DNA of 64,000 nucleotides from Gari tellinella. Lineage: Eukaryota; Mollusca; Bivalvia; Cardiida; Psammobiidae. Positions 41,474 to 54,580 of this stretch are shown one piece after another. Position 1 is the stretch's first letter. Each line of letters begins with the position of its first letter. The stretch lies in the NCBI GenBank assembly GCA_922989275.2, contig OV277857.1, positions 51,933,083 through 51,997,082 on the forward strand. The letters run 5' to 3'. The notes under the pieces were generated by a model. The model had not been told where the DNA came from. It was given only the letters and a program-made list of their open reading frames with translations, and did not search any database. The translations under genes were made by a program, and so were the position numbers.

Positions 41474-43109
41474 TGTCAAGTCCCTGTACGAGAAAACAAT
41501 ACTGCAATTAGAACTTTTTACCTTAACAAGTTTTTTAATTATGGAAATATTGTTTAATCACACAGGCAGGAATCCCAATCCCAAAAGACAGGTTATAGAC
41601 CTAAAGGAAGCAATTGATCGAGTAATTGGAGGAGTCATGGCCACATTCAATCGCTTCTTCAAGAAAATCATTAAGGTCCAAAAGAACTACAGGAGAAGAA
41701 GTGATGGAGTCGTGGCCATGTTCCTTAACAGGAAACTACACAATCTGGGGACAGTTCCGAAAGCGTATACCAAAAAGCAGGGTAAATGTTTAACCCTTTC
41801 CCCCATAGAAACGCCTTTTAGCACATTTAATATATTCTTTCACTGAAGAAAATAGTTATTTAATCAGTGAAAAATATGTTTTATAATTAACGTTTGCAAT
41901 ATTCTAGCAGATTGAAGCTTAAAGCAGGCTGAAAGTAAAGCAGAATGTGCCTTAAGGCACATTCTGCTTTTTTTTTAACCTGCTTTTAGTGGTCACATAT
42001 CTTCAAAACTAGAAACAGGCTATCAGGTAATGGGTTAAAAGCCATTAACGACGATAATTGGGTTTAGTTCTATTTTAATTTTTACTCATTTTATATACTG
42101 TTTCTGGTTTGAAAGGTCGGCAGATAGTTTGGAGCTTGATCAAACGCAGTTATCAGGCATGAACTGGCTTATTAATATGATTGTAATTGAAATAGTTTTA
42201 GCGCAAATGAGTTTATAGTGAAATAACATCTCCTCATTACGTATACAGTTGTAGTAAAAATATTATTTCCCATTTAAATGCAAACTCATAGGTAAGAAAA
42301 GCCTTAAGTCAATTCTTACTTAAATATGACTTCTGAACAGTTTGGAGCCTGATCATAAACCTGGATCATCCCACATTAGGGAGCTTATCTCATCCTACAT
42401 TAGGGAGCCTGTATCATCCCGCATTTGGGAGCCTGTATCATCCCACATTCGGAGCCTGTATCATCCCACATTAGGGAGCCTGTATCATCCCACATTAGGG
42501 AGCTTGTTTCATCCCACATTCGGGAGCTTATTTCATCCCACATTCGGGAGCCTGCATCATCCCACATTCAGGAGCCTATATCATCCCACATTAGGGAGCT
42601 TATATCACCCCACATTCGGGACATTAGGGAGCCTGTATCATCCCACATTAGGGAGCCTGTATCATCCCACATTCGGGAGCCTATATTATCCCACATTACG
42701 ATGGCAGATGTCTGGAGCTCCATATCAAGCCTGTTGTGAATGCCCCGAAGGTTCAGTGCAGAAAGCGATATTTCTGCCACATTAACGCGTTTACGCAAAA
42801 TGTTTTAACATAATCCAAAGGTAACTCCAAACGATTTGCTGTAAAAGTTAAATGAATGAATGAAAGAATGGTGTTTTACGGCCCATCGACACATTTAGAG
42901 TCTGTAAAAGTTAAATTCTTACACATTTCGCGCACGTCGTTATATAAACAAAGAAGGGTGGCATCTGTTAATAAAACACTCACGCACTGTAACGTTCTAA
43001 CGCGTTTGCGTTCTATCGCGCTTAAACGGCTAAGAATAACCTCTTCTCAACTGTATGCCGTCACCAATAACGTAAGAATAACACTTTCTCCACTGTTTCT
43101 TTATTTTAG

Positions 43110-43314
43110 ATCCAAAGTGTGAGTTTATGGAGGTATTTCCATTTGCCAATTGCCTTGCCAGATGTCCTAGTAGCAATACTATACAGGACATCTGGGATTG
43201 TGCAGACGAACACTGTTTGGAAGAGCAGAACAGCTTCGCCGAATACTCAACGGCGAAGTGTGGTTACTGTGTGTTTACCAGGGCATTTCCAAATGTTACT
43301 GGAATCCTAGATGC
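43110..43314 (+). CDS. Candidate Cys-rich exon, unit 2 copy (intact reference)
   Basis: 205 nt between TTTCTTTATTTTAG and GTAAGT, phase 1 in and 2 out. It reads PKCEFMEVFPFANCLARC, SNTIQDIWDCADEHCLEEQ and TAKCGYCVFTRAFPNVTG, with seven Cys spaced C-x10-C-x3-C-x11-C-x4-C-x14-C-x2-C and an N-x-T site. Splice signals at both ends and a stop-free frame rich in Cys/Trp suggest a real secreted-protein exon caught in the amplified unit. I do not recognise the family. No signal-peptide exon was found in the unit, and part of the pyrimidine tract comes from a MITE B end. Whether it is transcribed is unknown. Confidence 0.55.
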
Positions 43315-44009
43315 GTAAGTTATACATGTACAGTTTCAACGCAAACGAAACGAATCACAAACCGTTGAAAACCACATATTTTCAACAATCCTAACTATTC
43401 ATCTTAATCTGAAAGGCAATCAGTTTGAAACCTGACCGACCACCGGGTTATTATACCGTTTGGTTCGGGCTCTAAACGGGTTGCCAATTGCAATGTACAT
43501 AAGTAAAGATGTTATTCTTTCCCAATAAACACTTTTACGCTAAATCAATTTAAATTGCAAATAGTTCGGAGCCAGATCAGACACTGGAATCCTAGATGCG
43601 TAAGTTATACATGTACAGTTTCAACGCAAACGAAACTACACAATCTGGGGACAGTTCCAAAAGCGTATACCAAAGAGTAAGGTAAACGTTTAACCATTTC
43701 CCCCATAGAAACCCCTTTTAGCACATTTAATATATTCTTCCACTGAAGAAAATAGTTATTTAATTAGTGAAAAATATGTTTTATAATTAACGTTTGCCAT
43801 ATTCTAGCAGATTGAAGCAAAAGTAGGAAGGTCTCTGTGCCAGAAAATAAAAAAGAAGAGGGAAATTCCAAACAAACCGTTTCAGGACTTGTCGTTTCCC
43901 CCGAGAGTTAAGGTTTATGTCAAGTCCCTGTACGAGAAAACAATACTGCAATTGGAACTTTTTACCTTAACAAGTTATTTAATTATAGAAATATTGTTTA
44001 ATCCCACAG

Positions 44010-44225
44010 GCAGGGATCCCAATCCCAAAAGACAAGTTATAGACCTAAAGGAAGCAATTGATCGAGTAATTGGAGAAGTCATGGCCACATTCAATCGCTT
44101 CTTCAAGACAATCATTAAGGTCCAAAAGAACTACAGGAGAAGAAGTAATGGAGTCATGGCCATGTTCCTTTACAGGAAACTACACAATCCGGGGACAGTT
44201 CCAAAAGCGTATTCCAAAAAGCAAG
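44010..44225 (+). CDS. Candidate symmetrical exon of the array monomer (representative copy)
   Basis: 216 nt between TTGTTTAATCCCACAG and GTAAATG, phase 1 in and 1 out. It reads RDPNPKRQVIDLKEAIDRVI, EVMATFNRFFKTIIKVQKNY and RKLHNPGTVPKAYSKKQ, a basic, helical-looking segment. Because it is phase-symmetrical, copies in successive monomers could splice to one another in frame. Against this, copies differ mostly at amino-acid-changing sites (A/E, R/C, L/F, P/L, T/K, N/Y), and the frame also runs open through both splice sites. Not recognised as any known domain. Confidence 0.35.
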
Positions 44226-45698
44226 GTAAATGTTTAACCCTTTCCGCCATAGAAACGCCTTTTAGCACATTTAATATATTCTTCCACTTGAGAAAAAAGT
44301 TATTTAATTAACGTTTGCCATCTACTGGCTGATTGAAGCAAAAGTAGGAAGGTCTCTGTGCCAGAAAACAAAAAAGAAGAGGGAAATTCCAAACAAATTG
44401 TTTCAGGACTTGTCGTTTCCCCCGAGAGTTAAGGTTTTACATGTATTTACTTACTGTGCTGGCGGTCTTTTTGATTGTAAGGTTGTGGAACAGGGTTTAT
44501 ATTTTATGTACACTGTTTGTCTTTATAGGTGAATATAGGAGATAAGTGTGAGGTATGGCGCCCCTAAACCCAGGTTTAACCCCCCAGTGGTTGTTAATAA
44601 TTAATTAATTTATAATTGATTATTGATTGCTTATGACCGTACCAAGGCGGGCTCCTATGTTCACTTAGCTTTATGTTTGTCTTGCGTGTTGTTTTCTATT
44701 TAGTGTGTGGATGAAGGAATGGTATTGCGTGTGTGTGTGTTTGTTATGGTATGGCTGTGTGTGTGTTCTGCTTTAGAGATGGGTGTATTGTTTGTGTTGC
44801 GTTTCCTGCTTGAGTCTTCTTTCGTATTTATGTCAAGTCCCTGTACGAGAAAACAATACTGCAATTAGAACTTTTTACCTTAACAAGTTTTTTAATTATG
44901 GAAATATTGTTTAATCACACAGGCAGGAATCCCAATCCCAAAAGACAGGTTATAGACCTAAAGGAAGCAATTGATCGAGTAATTGGAGGAGTCATGGCCA
45001 CATTCAATCGCTTCTTCAAGAAAATCATTAAGGTCCAAAAGAACTACAGGAGAAGAAGTGATGGAGTCGTGGCCATGTTCCTTAACAGGAAACTACACAA
45101 TCTGGGGACAGTTCCGAAAGCGTATACCAAAAAGCAAGGTAAATGTTTAACCCTTTCCCCCATAGAAACGCCTTTTAGCACATTTAATATATTCTTTCAC
45201 TGAAGAAAATAGTTATTTAATCAGTGAAAAATATGTTTTATAATTAACGTTTGCAATATTCTAGCAGATTGAAGCTTAAAGCAGGCTGAAAGTAAAGCAG
45301 AATGTGCCTTAAGGCACATTCTGCTTTTTTTTTAACCTGCTTTTAGTGGTCACATATCTTCAAAACTAGAAACAGGCTATCAGGTAATGGGTTAAAAGCC
45401 ATTAACGACGATAATTGGGTTTAGTTCTATTTTAATTTTTACTCATTTTATATACTGTTTCTGGTTTGAAAGGTCGGCAGATAGTTTGGAGCTTGATCAA
45501 ACGCAGTTATCAGGCATGAACTGGCTTATTAATATGATTGTAATTGAAATAGTTTTAGCGCAAATGAGTTTATAGTGAAATAACATCTCCTCATTACGTA
45601 TACAGTTGTAGTAAAAATATTATTTCCCATTTAAATGCAAACTCATAGGTAAGAAAAGCCTTAAGTCAATTCTTACTTAAATATGACTTCTGAACAGT

Positions 45699-48600
45699 TT
45701 GGAGCCTGATCATAAACCTGGATCATCCCACATTAGGGAGCTTATCTCATCCTACATTAGGGAGCCTGTATCATCCCGCATTTGGGAGCCTGTATCATCC
45801 CACATTCGGAGCCTGTATCATCCCACATTAGGGAGCCTGTATCATCCCACATTAGGGAGCTTGTTTCATCCCACATTCGGGAGCTTATTTCATCCCACAT
45901 TCGGGAGCCTGCATCATCCCACATTCAGGAGCCTATATCATCCCACATTAGGGAGCTTATATCACCCCACATTCGGGACATTAGGGAGCCTGTATCATCC
46001 CACATTAGGGAGCCTGTATCATCCCACATTCGGGAGCCTATATTATCCCACATTACGATGGCAGATGTCTGGAGCTCCATATCAAGCCTGTTGTGAATGC
46101 CCCGAAGGTTCAGTGCAGAAAGCGATATTTCTGCCACATTAACGCGTTTACGCAAAATGTTTTAACATAATCCAAAGGTAACTCCAAACGATTTGCTGTA
46201 AAAGTTAAATGAATGAATGAAAGAATGGTGTTTTACGGCCCATCGACACATTTAGAGTCTGTAAAAGTTAAATTCTTACACATTTCGCGCACGTCGTTAT
46301 ATAAACAAAGAAGGGTGGCATCTGTTAATAAAACACTCACGCACTGTAACGTTCTAACGCGTTTGCGTTCTATCGCGCTTAAACGGCTAAGAATAACCTC
46401 TTCTCAACTGTATGCCGTCACCAATAACGTAAGAATAACACTTTCTCCACTGTTTCTTTATTTTAGATCCAAAGTGTGAGTTTATGGAGGTATTTCCATT
46501 TGCCAATTGCCTTGCCAGATGTCCTAGTAGCAATACTATACAGGACATCTGGGATTGTGCAGACGAACACTGTTTGGAAGAGCAGAACAGCTTCGCCGAA
46601 TACTCAACGGCGAAGTGTGGTTACTGTGTGTTTACCAGGGCATTTCCAAATGTTACTGGAATCCTAGATGCGTAAGTTATACATGTACAGTTTCAACGCA
46701 AACGAAACGAATCACAAACCGTTGAAAACCACATATTTTCAACAATCCTAACTATTCATCTTAATCTGAAAGGCAATCAGTTTGAAACCTGACCGACCAC
46801 CGGGTTATTATACCGTTTGGTTCGGGCTCTAAACGGGTTGCCAATTGCAATGTACATAAGTAAAGATGTTATTCTTTCCCAATAAACACTTTTACGCTAA
46901 ATCAATTTAAATTGCAAATAGATCGGAGCCAGATCAGACACTGGAATCCTAGATGCGTAAGTTATACATGTACAGTTTCAACGCAAACGAAACTACACAA
47001 TCTGGGGACAGTTCCAAAAGCGTATACCAAAGAGCAAGGTAAACGTTTAACCCTTTCCCCCATAGAAACCCCTTTTAGCACATTTAATATATTCTTCCAC
47101 TGAAGAAAATAGTTATTTAATTAGTGAAAAATATGTTTTATAATTAACGTTTGCCATATTCTAGCAGATTGAAGCAAAAGTAGGAAGGTCTCTGTGCCAG
47201 AAAATAAAAAAGAAGAGGGAAATTCCAAACAAATCGTTTCAGGACTTGTCGTTTCCCCCGAGAGTTAAGGTTTATGTCAAGTCCCTGTACGAGAAAACAA
47301 TACTGCAATTGGAACTTTTTACCTTAACAAGTTATTTAATTATAGAAATATTGTTTAATCCCACAGGCAGGGATCCCAATCCCAAAAGACAAGTTATAGA
47401 CCTAAAGGAAGAAATTGATCGAGTAATTGGAGAAGTCATGGCCACATTCAATTGCTTCTTCAAGACAATCATTAAGGTCCAAAAGAACTACAGGAGAAGA
47501 AGTAATGGAGTCATGGCCATGTTCTTTAACAGGAAACTACACAATCTGGGGACGGTTCCAAAAGCGTATTCCAAAAAGCAAGGTAAATGTTTAACCCTTT
47601 CCCCCATAGAAACGCCTTTTAGCACATTTAATAAATTCTTCCAATGAAGAAAATAGTTATTTAATCAGTGAAAAATATCTTTTATAATTAACGTTTTCCA
47701 TATTCTAGCATATTGAAGCAACAGTAGGAAGGTCTCTGTGCCAGAAAACAAAAAAGAAGAGGGAAATTCCAAACAAATTGTTTCAGGACTTGTCGTTTCC
47801 CCCAAGAGTTAAGGTTTATGTCAAGTCCCTGTACGAGAAAACAATACTGCAATTGGAACTTTTTACCTTAACAAGTTATTTAATTATGGAAATATTGTTT
47901 AATCCCACAGGCAGGGATCCCAATCCCAAAAGACAAGTTATAGACCTAAAGGAAGCAATTGATCGAGTAATTGGAGGAGTCAAGGCCACATTAAATCGCT
48001 TCTTCAAGACAATCATTATGGTCCAAAAGAACTACAGGAGAAGAAGTAATGGAGTCATGGCCATGTTCCTTAACAGGAAACTACACAATCTGGGGACAGT
48101 TCCAAAAGCGTATTCCAAAAAGCAAGGTAAATGTTTAACCCTTTCCCCCATAGAAACGCCTTTTAGCACATTTAATATATTCTTCCACTGAAGAAAATAG
48201 TTATTTAATCAGTGAAAAATATGTTTTATAATTAACGTTTGCCATATTCTAGCAGATTGAAGAAAAAGTAGGAAGGTCTCTGTGCCAGAAAACAAAAAAG
48301 AAGAGGGAAATTCCAAACAAACCGTTTCAGGACTTGTCGTTTCCCCGAGAGTTAAGGTTTATGTCAAGTCCCTGTATGAGAAAACAATACTGCAATTGGA
48401 ACTTTTTACCTTAACAAGTTATTTAATTATAGAAATATTGTTTAATCCCACAGGCAGGGATCCCAATCCCAAAAGACAAGTTATAGACCTAAAGGAAGCA
48501 ATTGATCGAGTAATTGGAGAAGTCATGGCCACATTCAATCGCTTCTTCAAGACAATCATTAAGGTCCAAAAGAACTACAGGAGAAGAAGTAATGGAGTCA

Positions 48601-50143
48601 TGGCCATGTTCCTTAACAGGAAACTACACAATCCGGGGACAGTTCCAAAAGCGTATTCCAAAAAGCAAGGTAAATGTTTAACCCTTTCCGCCATAGAAAC
48701 GCCTTTTAGCACATTTAATATATTCTTCCACTTGAGAAAAAAGTTATTTAATTAACGTTTGCCATCTACTGGCAGATTGAAGCAAAAGTAGGAAGGTCTC
48801 TGTGCCAGAAAACAAAAAAGAAGAGGGAAATTCCAAACAAATTGTTTCAGGACTTGTCGTTTCCCCCGAGAGTTAAGGTTTTACATGTATTTACTTACTG
48901 TGCTGGCGGTCTTTTTTATTGTAAGGTTGTGGAACAGGGTTTATATTTTATGTACACTGTTTGTCTTTATAGGTGAATATAGGAGATAAGTGTGAGGTTG
49001 GGCGCCCCTAAACCCAGGTTTAACCCCCCAGTGGTTGTTAATAATTAATTAATTTATAATTGATTATTGATTGCTACTGACCGTACCAAGGCGGGCTCCT
49101 ATGTTCACTTAGCTTTATGTTTGTCTTGCGTGTTGTTTTCTATTTAGTGTGTGGATGAAGGAATGGTATTGCGTGTGTGTGTGTTTGTTATGGTATGGCT
49201 GTGTGTGTGTTCTGCTTTAGAGATGGGTGTATTGTTTGTGTTGCGTTTCCTGCTTGAGTCTTCTTTCGTATTTATGTCAAGTCCCTGTACGAGAAAACAA
49301 TACTGCAATTAGAACTTTTTACCTTAACAAGTTTTTTAATTATGGAAATATTGTTTAATCACACAGGCAGGAATCCCAATCCCAAAAGACAGGTTATAGA
49401 CCTAAAGGAAGCAATTGATCGAGTAATTGGAGGAGTCATGGCCACATTCAATCGCTTCTTCAAGAAAATCATTAAGGTCCAAAAGAACTACAGGAGAAGA
49501 AGTGATGGAGTCGTGGCCATGTTCCTTAACAGGAAACTACACAATCTGGGGACAGTTCCGAAAGCGTATACCAAAAAGCAAGGTAAATGTTTAACCCTTT
49601 CCCCCATAGAAACGCCTTTTAGCACATTTAATATATTCTTTCACTGAAGAAAATAGTTATTTAATCAGTGAAAAATATGTTTTATAATTAACGTTTGCAA
49701 TATTCTAGCAGATTGAAGCTTAAAGCAGGCTGAAAGTAAAGCAGAATGTGCCTTAAGGCACATTCTGCTTTTTTTTTTAACCTGCTTTTAGTGGTCACAT
49801 ATCTTCAAAACTAGAAACAGGCTATCAGGTAATGGGTTAAAAGCCATTAACGACGATAATTGGGTTTAGTTCTATTTTAATTTTTACTCATTTTATATAC
49901 TGTTTCTGGTTTGAAAGGTCGGCAGATAGTTTGGAGCTTGATCAAACGCAGTTATCAGGCATGAACTGGCTTATTAATATGATTGTAATTGAAATAGTTT
50001 TAGCGCAAATGAGTTTATAGTGAAATAACATCTCCTCATTACGTATACAGTTGTAGTAAAAATATTATTTCCCATTTAAATGCAAACTCATAGGTAAGAA
50101 AAGCCTTAAGTCAATTCTTACTTAAATATGACTTCTGAACAGT
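45699..50143 (+). repeat. Array unit 3 (long, 4445 bp)
   Basis: As unit 1, but with three uninterrupted monomers (frames 47246-47647, 47778-48191, 48282-48755) before the LINE-interrupted one (49342-49647), adding about 1.09 kb. The third monomer has CCCCGAG where others have CCCCCGAG, a one-base loss shifting the upstream frame. The partial monomer has AAATAGATCGG, shared only with unit 6. Confidence 0.92.
46467..46671 (+). CDS. Candidate Cys-rich exon, unit 3 copy (intact)
   Basis: Same length, frame and splice sites as the unit 2 copy. Confidence 0.5.
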
Positions 50144-53100
50144 TTGGAGCCTGATCATAAACCTGGATCATCCCACATTAGGGAGCTTATCTCATCCTAC
50201 ATTAGGGAGCCTGTATCATCCCGCATTTGGGAGCCTGTATCATCCCACATTCGGAGCCTGTATCATCCCACATTAGGGAGCCTGTATCATCCCACATTAG
50301 GGAGCTTGTTTCATCCCACATTCGGGAGCTTATTTCATCCCACATTCGGGAGCCTGCATCATCCCACATTCAGGAGCCTATATCATCCCACATTAGGGAG
50401 CTTATATCACCCCACATTCGGGACATTAGGGAGCCTGTATCATCCCACATTAGGGAGCCTGTATCATCCCACATTCGGGAGCCTATATTATCCCACATTA
50501 CGATGGCAGATGTCTGGAGCTCCATATCAAGCCTGTTGTGAATGCCCCGAAGGTTCAGTGCAGAAAGCGATATTTCTGCCACATTAACGCGTTTACGCAA
50601 AATGTTTTAACATAATCCAAAGGTAACTCCAAACGATTTGCTGTAAAAGTTAAATGAATGAATGAAAGAATGGTGTTTTACGGCCCATCGACACATTTAG
50701 AGTCTGTAAAAGTTAAATTCTTACACATTTCGCGCACGTCGTTATATAAACAAAGAAGGGTGGCATCTGTTAATAAAACACTCACGCACTGTAACGTTCT
50801 AACGCGTTTGCGTTCTATCGCGCTTAAACGGCTAAGAATAACCTCTTCTCAACTGTATGCCGTCACCAATAACGTAAGAATAACACTTTCTCCACTGTTT
50901 CTTATTTTAGATCCAAAGTGTGAGTTTATGGAGGTATTTCCATTTGCCAAGCCAGATGTCCTAGTAGCAATACTATACAGGACATCTGGGATTGTGCAGA
51001 CGAACACTGTTTGGAAGAGCAGAACAGCTTCGCCGAATACTCAACGGCGAAGTGTGGTTACTGTGTGTTTACCAGGGCATTTCCAAATGTTACTGGAATC
51101 CTAGATGCGTAAGTTATACATGTACAGTTTCAACGCAAACGAAACGAATCACAAACCGTTGAAAACCACATATTTTCAACAATCCTAACTATTCATCTTA
51201 ATCTGAAAGGCAATCAGTTTGAAACCTGACCGACCACCGGGTTATTATACCGTTTGGTTCGGGCTCTAAACGGGTTGCCAATTGCAATGTACATAAGTAA
51301 AGATGTTATTCTTTCCCAATAAACACTTTTACGCTAAATCAATTTAAATTGCAAATAGTTCGGAGCCAGATCAGACACTGGAATCCTAGATGCGTAAGTT
51401 ATACATGTACAGTTTCAACGCAAACGAAACTACACAATCTGGGGACAGTTCCAAAAGCGTATACCAAAGAGCAAGGTAAACGTTTAACCCTTTCCCCCAT
51501 AGAAACCCCTTTTAGCACATTTAATATATTCTTCCACTGAAGAAAATAGTTATTTAATTAGTGAAAAATATGTTTTATAATTAACGTTTGCCATATTCTA
51601 GCAGATTGAAGCAAAAGTAGGAAGGTCTCTGTGCCAGAAAATAAAAAAGAAGAGGGAAATTCCAAACAAATCGTTTCAGGACTTGTCGTTTCCCCCGAGA
51701 GTTAAGGTTTATGTCAAGTCCCTGTACGAGAAAACAATACTGCAATTGGAACTTTTTACCTTAACAAGTTATTTAATTATAGAAATATTGTTTAATCCCA
51801 CAGGCAGGGATCCCAATCCCAAAAGACAAGTTATAGACCTAAAGGAAGCAATTGATCGAGTAATTGGAGAAGTCATGGCCACATTCAATTGCTTCTTCAA
51901 GACAATCATTAAGGTCCAAAAGAACTACAGGAGAAGAAGTAATGGAGTCATGGCCATGTTCTTTAACAGGAAACTACACAATCTGGGGACGGTTCCAAAA
52001 GCGTATTCCAAAAAGCAAGGTAAATGTTTAACCCTTTCCCCCATAGAAACGCCTTTTAGCACATTTAATAAATTCTTCCAATGAAGAAAATAGTTATTTA
52101 ATCAGTGAAAAATATCTTTTATAATTAACGTTTTCCATATTCTAGCATATTGAAGCAACAGTAGGAAGGTCTCTGTGCCAGAAAACAAAAAAGAAGAGGG
52201 AAATTCCAAACAAATTGTTTCAGGACTTGTCGTTTCCCCCAAGAGTTAAGGTTTATGTCAAGTCCCTGTACGAGAAAACAATACTGCAATTGGAACTTTT
52301 TACCTTAACAAGTTATTTAATTATGGAAATATTGTTTAATCCCACAGGCAGGGATCCCAATCCCAAAAGACAAGTTATAGACCTAAAGGAAGCAATTGAT
52401 CGAGTAATTGGAGGAGTCAAGGCCACATTAAATCGCTTCTTCAAGACAATCATTATGGTCCAAAAGAACTACAGGAGAAGAAGTAATGGAGTCATGGCCA
52501 TGTTCCTTAACAGGAAACTACACAATCTGGGGACAGTTCCAAAAGCGTATTCCAAAAAGCAAGGTAAATGTTTAACCCTTCCCCCCATAGAAACGCCTTT
52601 TAGCACATTTAATATATTCTTCCACTGAAGAAAATAGTTATTTAATCAGTGAAAAATATGTTTTATAATTAACGTTTGCCATATTCTAGCAGATTGAAGA
52701 AAAAGTAGGAAGGTCTCTGTGCCAGAGAACAAAAAAGAAGAGGGAAATTCCAAACAAACCGTTTCAGGACTTGTCGTTTCCCCGAGAGTTAAGGTTTATG
52801 TCAAGTCCCTGTACGAGAAAACAATACTGCAATTGGAACTTTTTACCTTAACAAGTTATTTAATTATAGAAATATTGTTTAATCCCACAGGCAGGGATCC
52901 CAATCCCAAAAGACAAGTTATAGACCTAAAGGAAGCAATTGATCGAGTAATTGGAGAAGTCATGGCCACATTCAATCGCTTCTTCAAGACAATCATTAAG
53001 GTCCAAAAGAACTACAGGAGAAGAAGTAATGGAGTCATGGCCATGTTCCTTAACAGGAAACTACACAATCCGGGGACAGTTCCAAAAGCGTATTCCAAAA

Positions 53101-54580
53101 AGCAAGGTAAATGTTTAACCCTTTCCGCCATAGAAACGCCTTTTAGCACATTTAATATATTCTTCCAGTTGAGAAAAAAGTTATTTAATTAACGTTTGCC
53201 ATCTACTGGCAGATTGAAGCAAAAGTAGGAAGGTCTCTGTGCCAGAAAACAAAAAAGAAGAGGGAAATTCCAAACAAATTGTTTCAGGACTTGTCGTTTC
53301 CCCCGAGAGTTAAGGTTTTACATGTATTTACTTACTGTGCTGGCGGTTTTTTTTATTGTAAGGTTGTGGAACAGGGTTTATATTTTATGTACACTGTTTG
53401 TCTTTATAGGTGAATATAGGAGATAAGTGTGAGGTTGGGCGCCCCTAAACCCAGGTTTAACCCCCCAGTGGTTGTTAATAATTAATTAATTTATAATTGA
53501 TTATTGATTGCTACTGACCGTACCAAGGCGGGCTCCTATGTTCACTTAGCTTTATGTTTGTCTTGCGTGTTGTTTTCTATTTAGTGTGTGGATGAAGGAA
53601 TGGTATTGCGTGTGTGTGTGTTTGTTATGGTATGGCTGTGTGTGTGTTCTGCTTTAGAGATGGGTGTATTGTTTGTGTTGCGTTTCCTGCTTGAGTCTTC
53701 TTTCGTATTTATGTCAAGTCCCTGTACGAGAAAACAATACTGCAATTAGAACTTTTTACCTTAACAAGTTTTTTAATTATGGAAATATTGTTTAATCACA
53801 CAGGCAGGAATCCCAATCCCAAAAGACAGGTTATAGACCTAAAGGAAGCAATTGATCGAGTAATTGGAGGAGTCATGGCCACATTCAATCGCTTCTTCAA
53901 GAAAATCATTAAGGTCCAAAAGAACTACAGGAGAAGAAGTGATGGAGTCGTGGCCATGTTCCTTAACAGGAAACTACACAATCTGGGGACAGTTCCGAAA
54001 GCGTATACCAAAAAGCAAGGTAAATGTTTAACCCTTTCCCCCATAGAAACGCCTTTTAGCACATTTAATATATTCTTTCACTGAAGAAAATAGTTATTTA
54101 ATCAGTGAAAAATATGTTTTATAATTAACGTTTGCAATATTCTAGCAGATTGAAGCTTAAAGCAGGCTGAAAGTAAAGCAGAATGTGCCTTAAGGCACAT
54201 TCTGCTTTTTTTTTTAACCTGCTTTTAGTGGTCACATATCTTCAAAACTAGAAACAGGCTATCAGGTAATGGGTTAAAAGCCATTAACGACGATAATTGG
54301 GTTTAGTTCTATTTTAATTTTTACTCATTTTATATACTGTTTCTGGTTTGAAAGGTCGGCAGATAGTTTGGAGCTTGATCAAACGCAGTTATCAGGCATG
54401 AACTGGCTTATTAATATGATTGTAATTGAAATAGTTTTAGCGCAAATGAGTTTATAGTGAAATAACATCTCCTCATTACGTATACAGTTGTAGTAAAAAT
54501 ATTATTTCCCATTTAAATGCAAACTCATAGGTAAGAAAAGCCTTAAGTCAATTCTTACTTAAATATGACTTCTGAACAGT
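50144..54580 (+). repeat. Array unit 4 (long, 4437 bp)
   Basis: Long-unit layout with monomer frames 51683-52084, 52215-52628, 52719-53192 and 53779-54084. The second monomer has CCCTTCCCCCCATAG (Pro for Ser), a marker reused in unit 6. The Cys-rich exon has a 7-bp deletion. Confidence 0.92.
50911..51108 (+). pseudogene. Cys-rich exon-like block, unit 4 copy (7-bp deletion)
   Basis: TTTGCCAAGCCAGATG replaces TTTGCCAATTGCCTTGCCAGATG, deleting 7 bp and shifting the frame after the FPFA motif; splice sites remain. Confidence 0.75.

Larger units (their letters stand above)
38987..42341 (+). repeat. Array unit 1 (short, 3355 bp)
   Basis: Order: 24-bp minisatellite (39010-39344); short Cys-coding piece (39353-39395); 48-bp LINE tail (39499-39546); MITE B ends; Cys-rich exon-like block (39755-39957, frameshifted here by a 2-bp loss); a 54-bp direct duplication (39941-39994 and 40226-40279) around MITE-derived DNA; partial monomer (from 40280); full monomer (frame 40532-40954); LINE-interrupted monomer (LINE 41081-41473, frame 41541-41846); hairpin; MITE B remnants. 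It is near-identical to the other units. Confidence 0.92.
42342..45698 (+). repeat. Array unit 2 (short, 3357 bp)
   Basis: Same order as unit 1. Monomer frame 43889-44311, LINE-interrupted monomer frame 44898-45203. The partial monomer carries a nonsense change (AAAGAGTAAGG near 43677). One monomer residue differs (FLYRKL instead of FLNRKL). Confidence 0.92.
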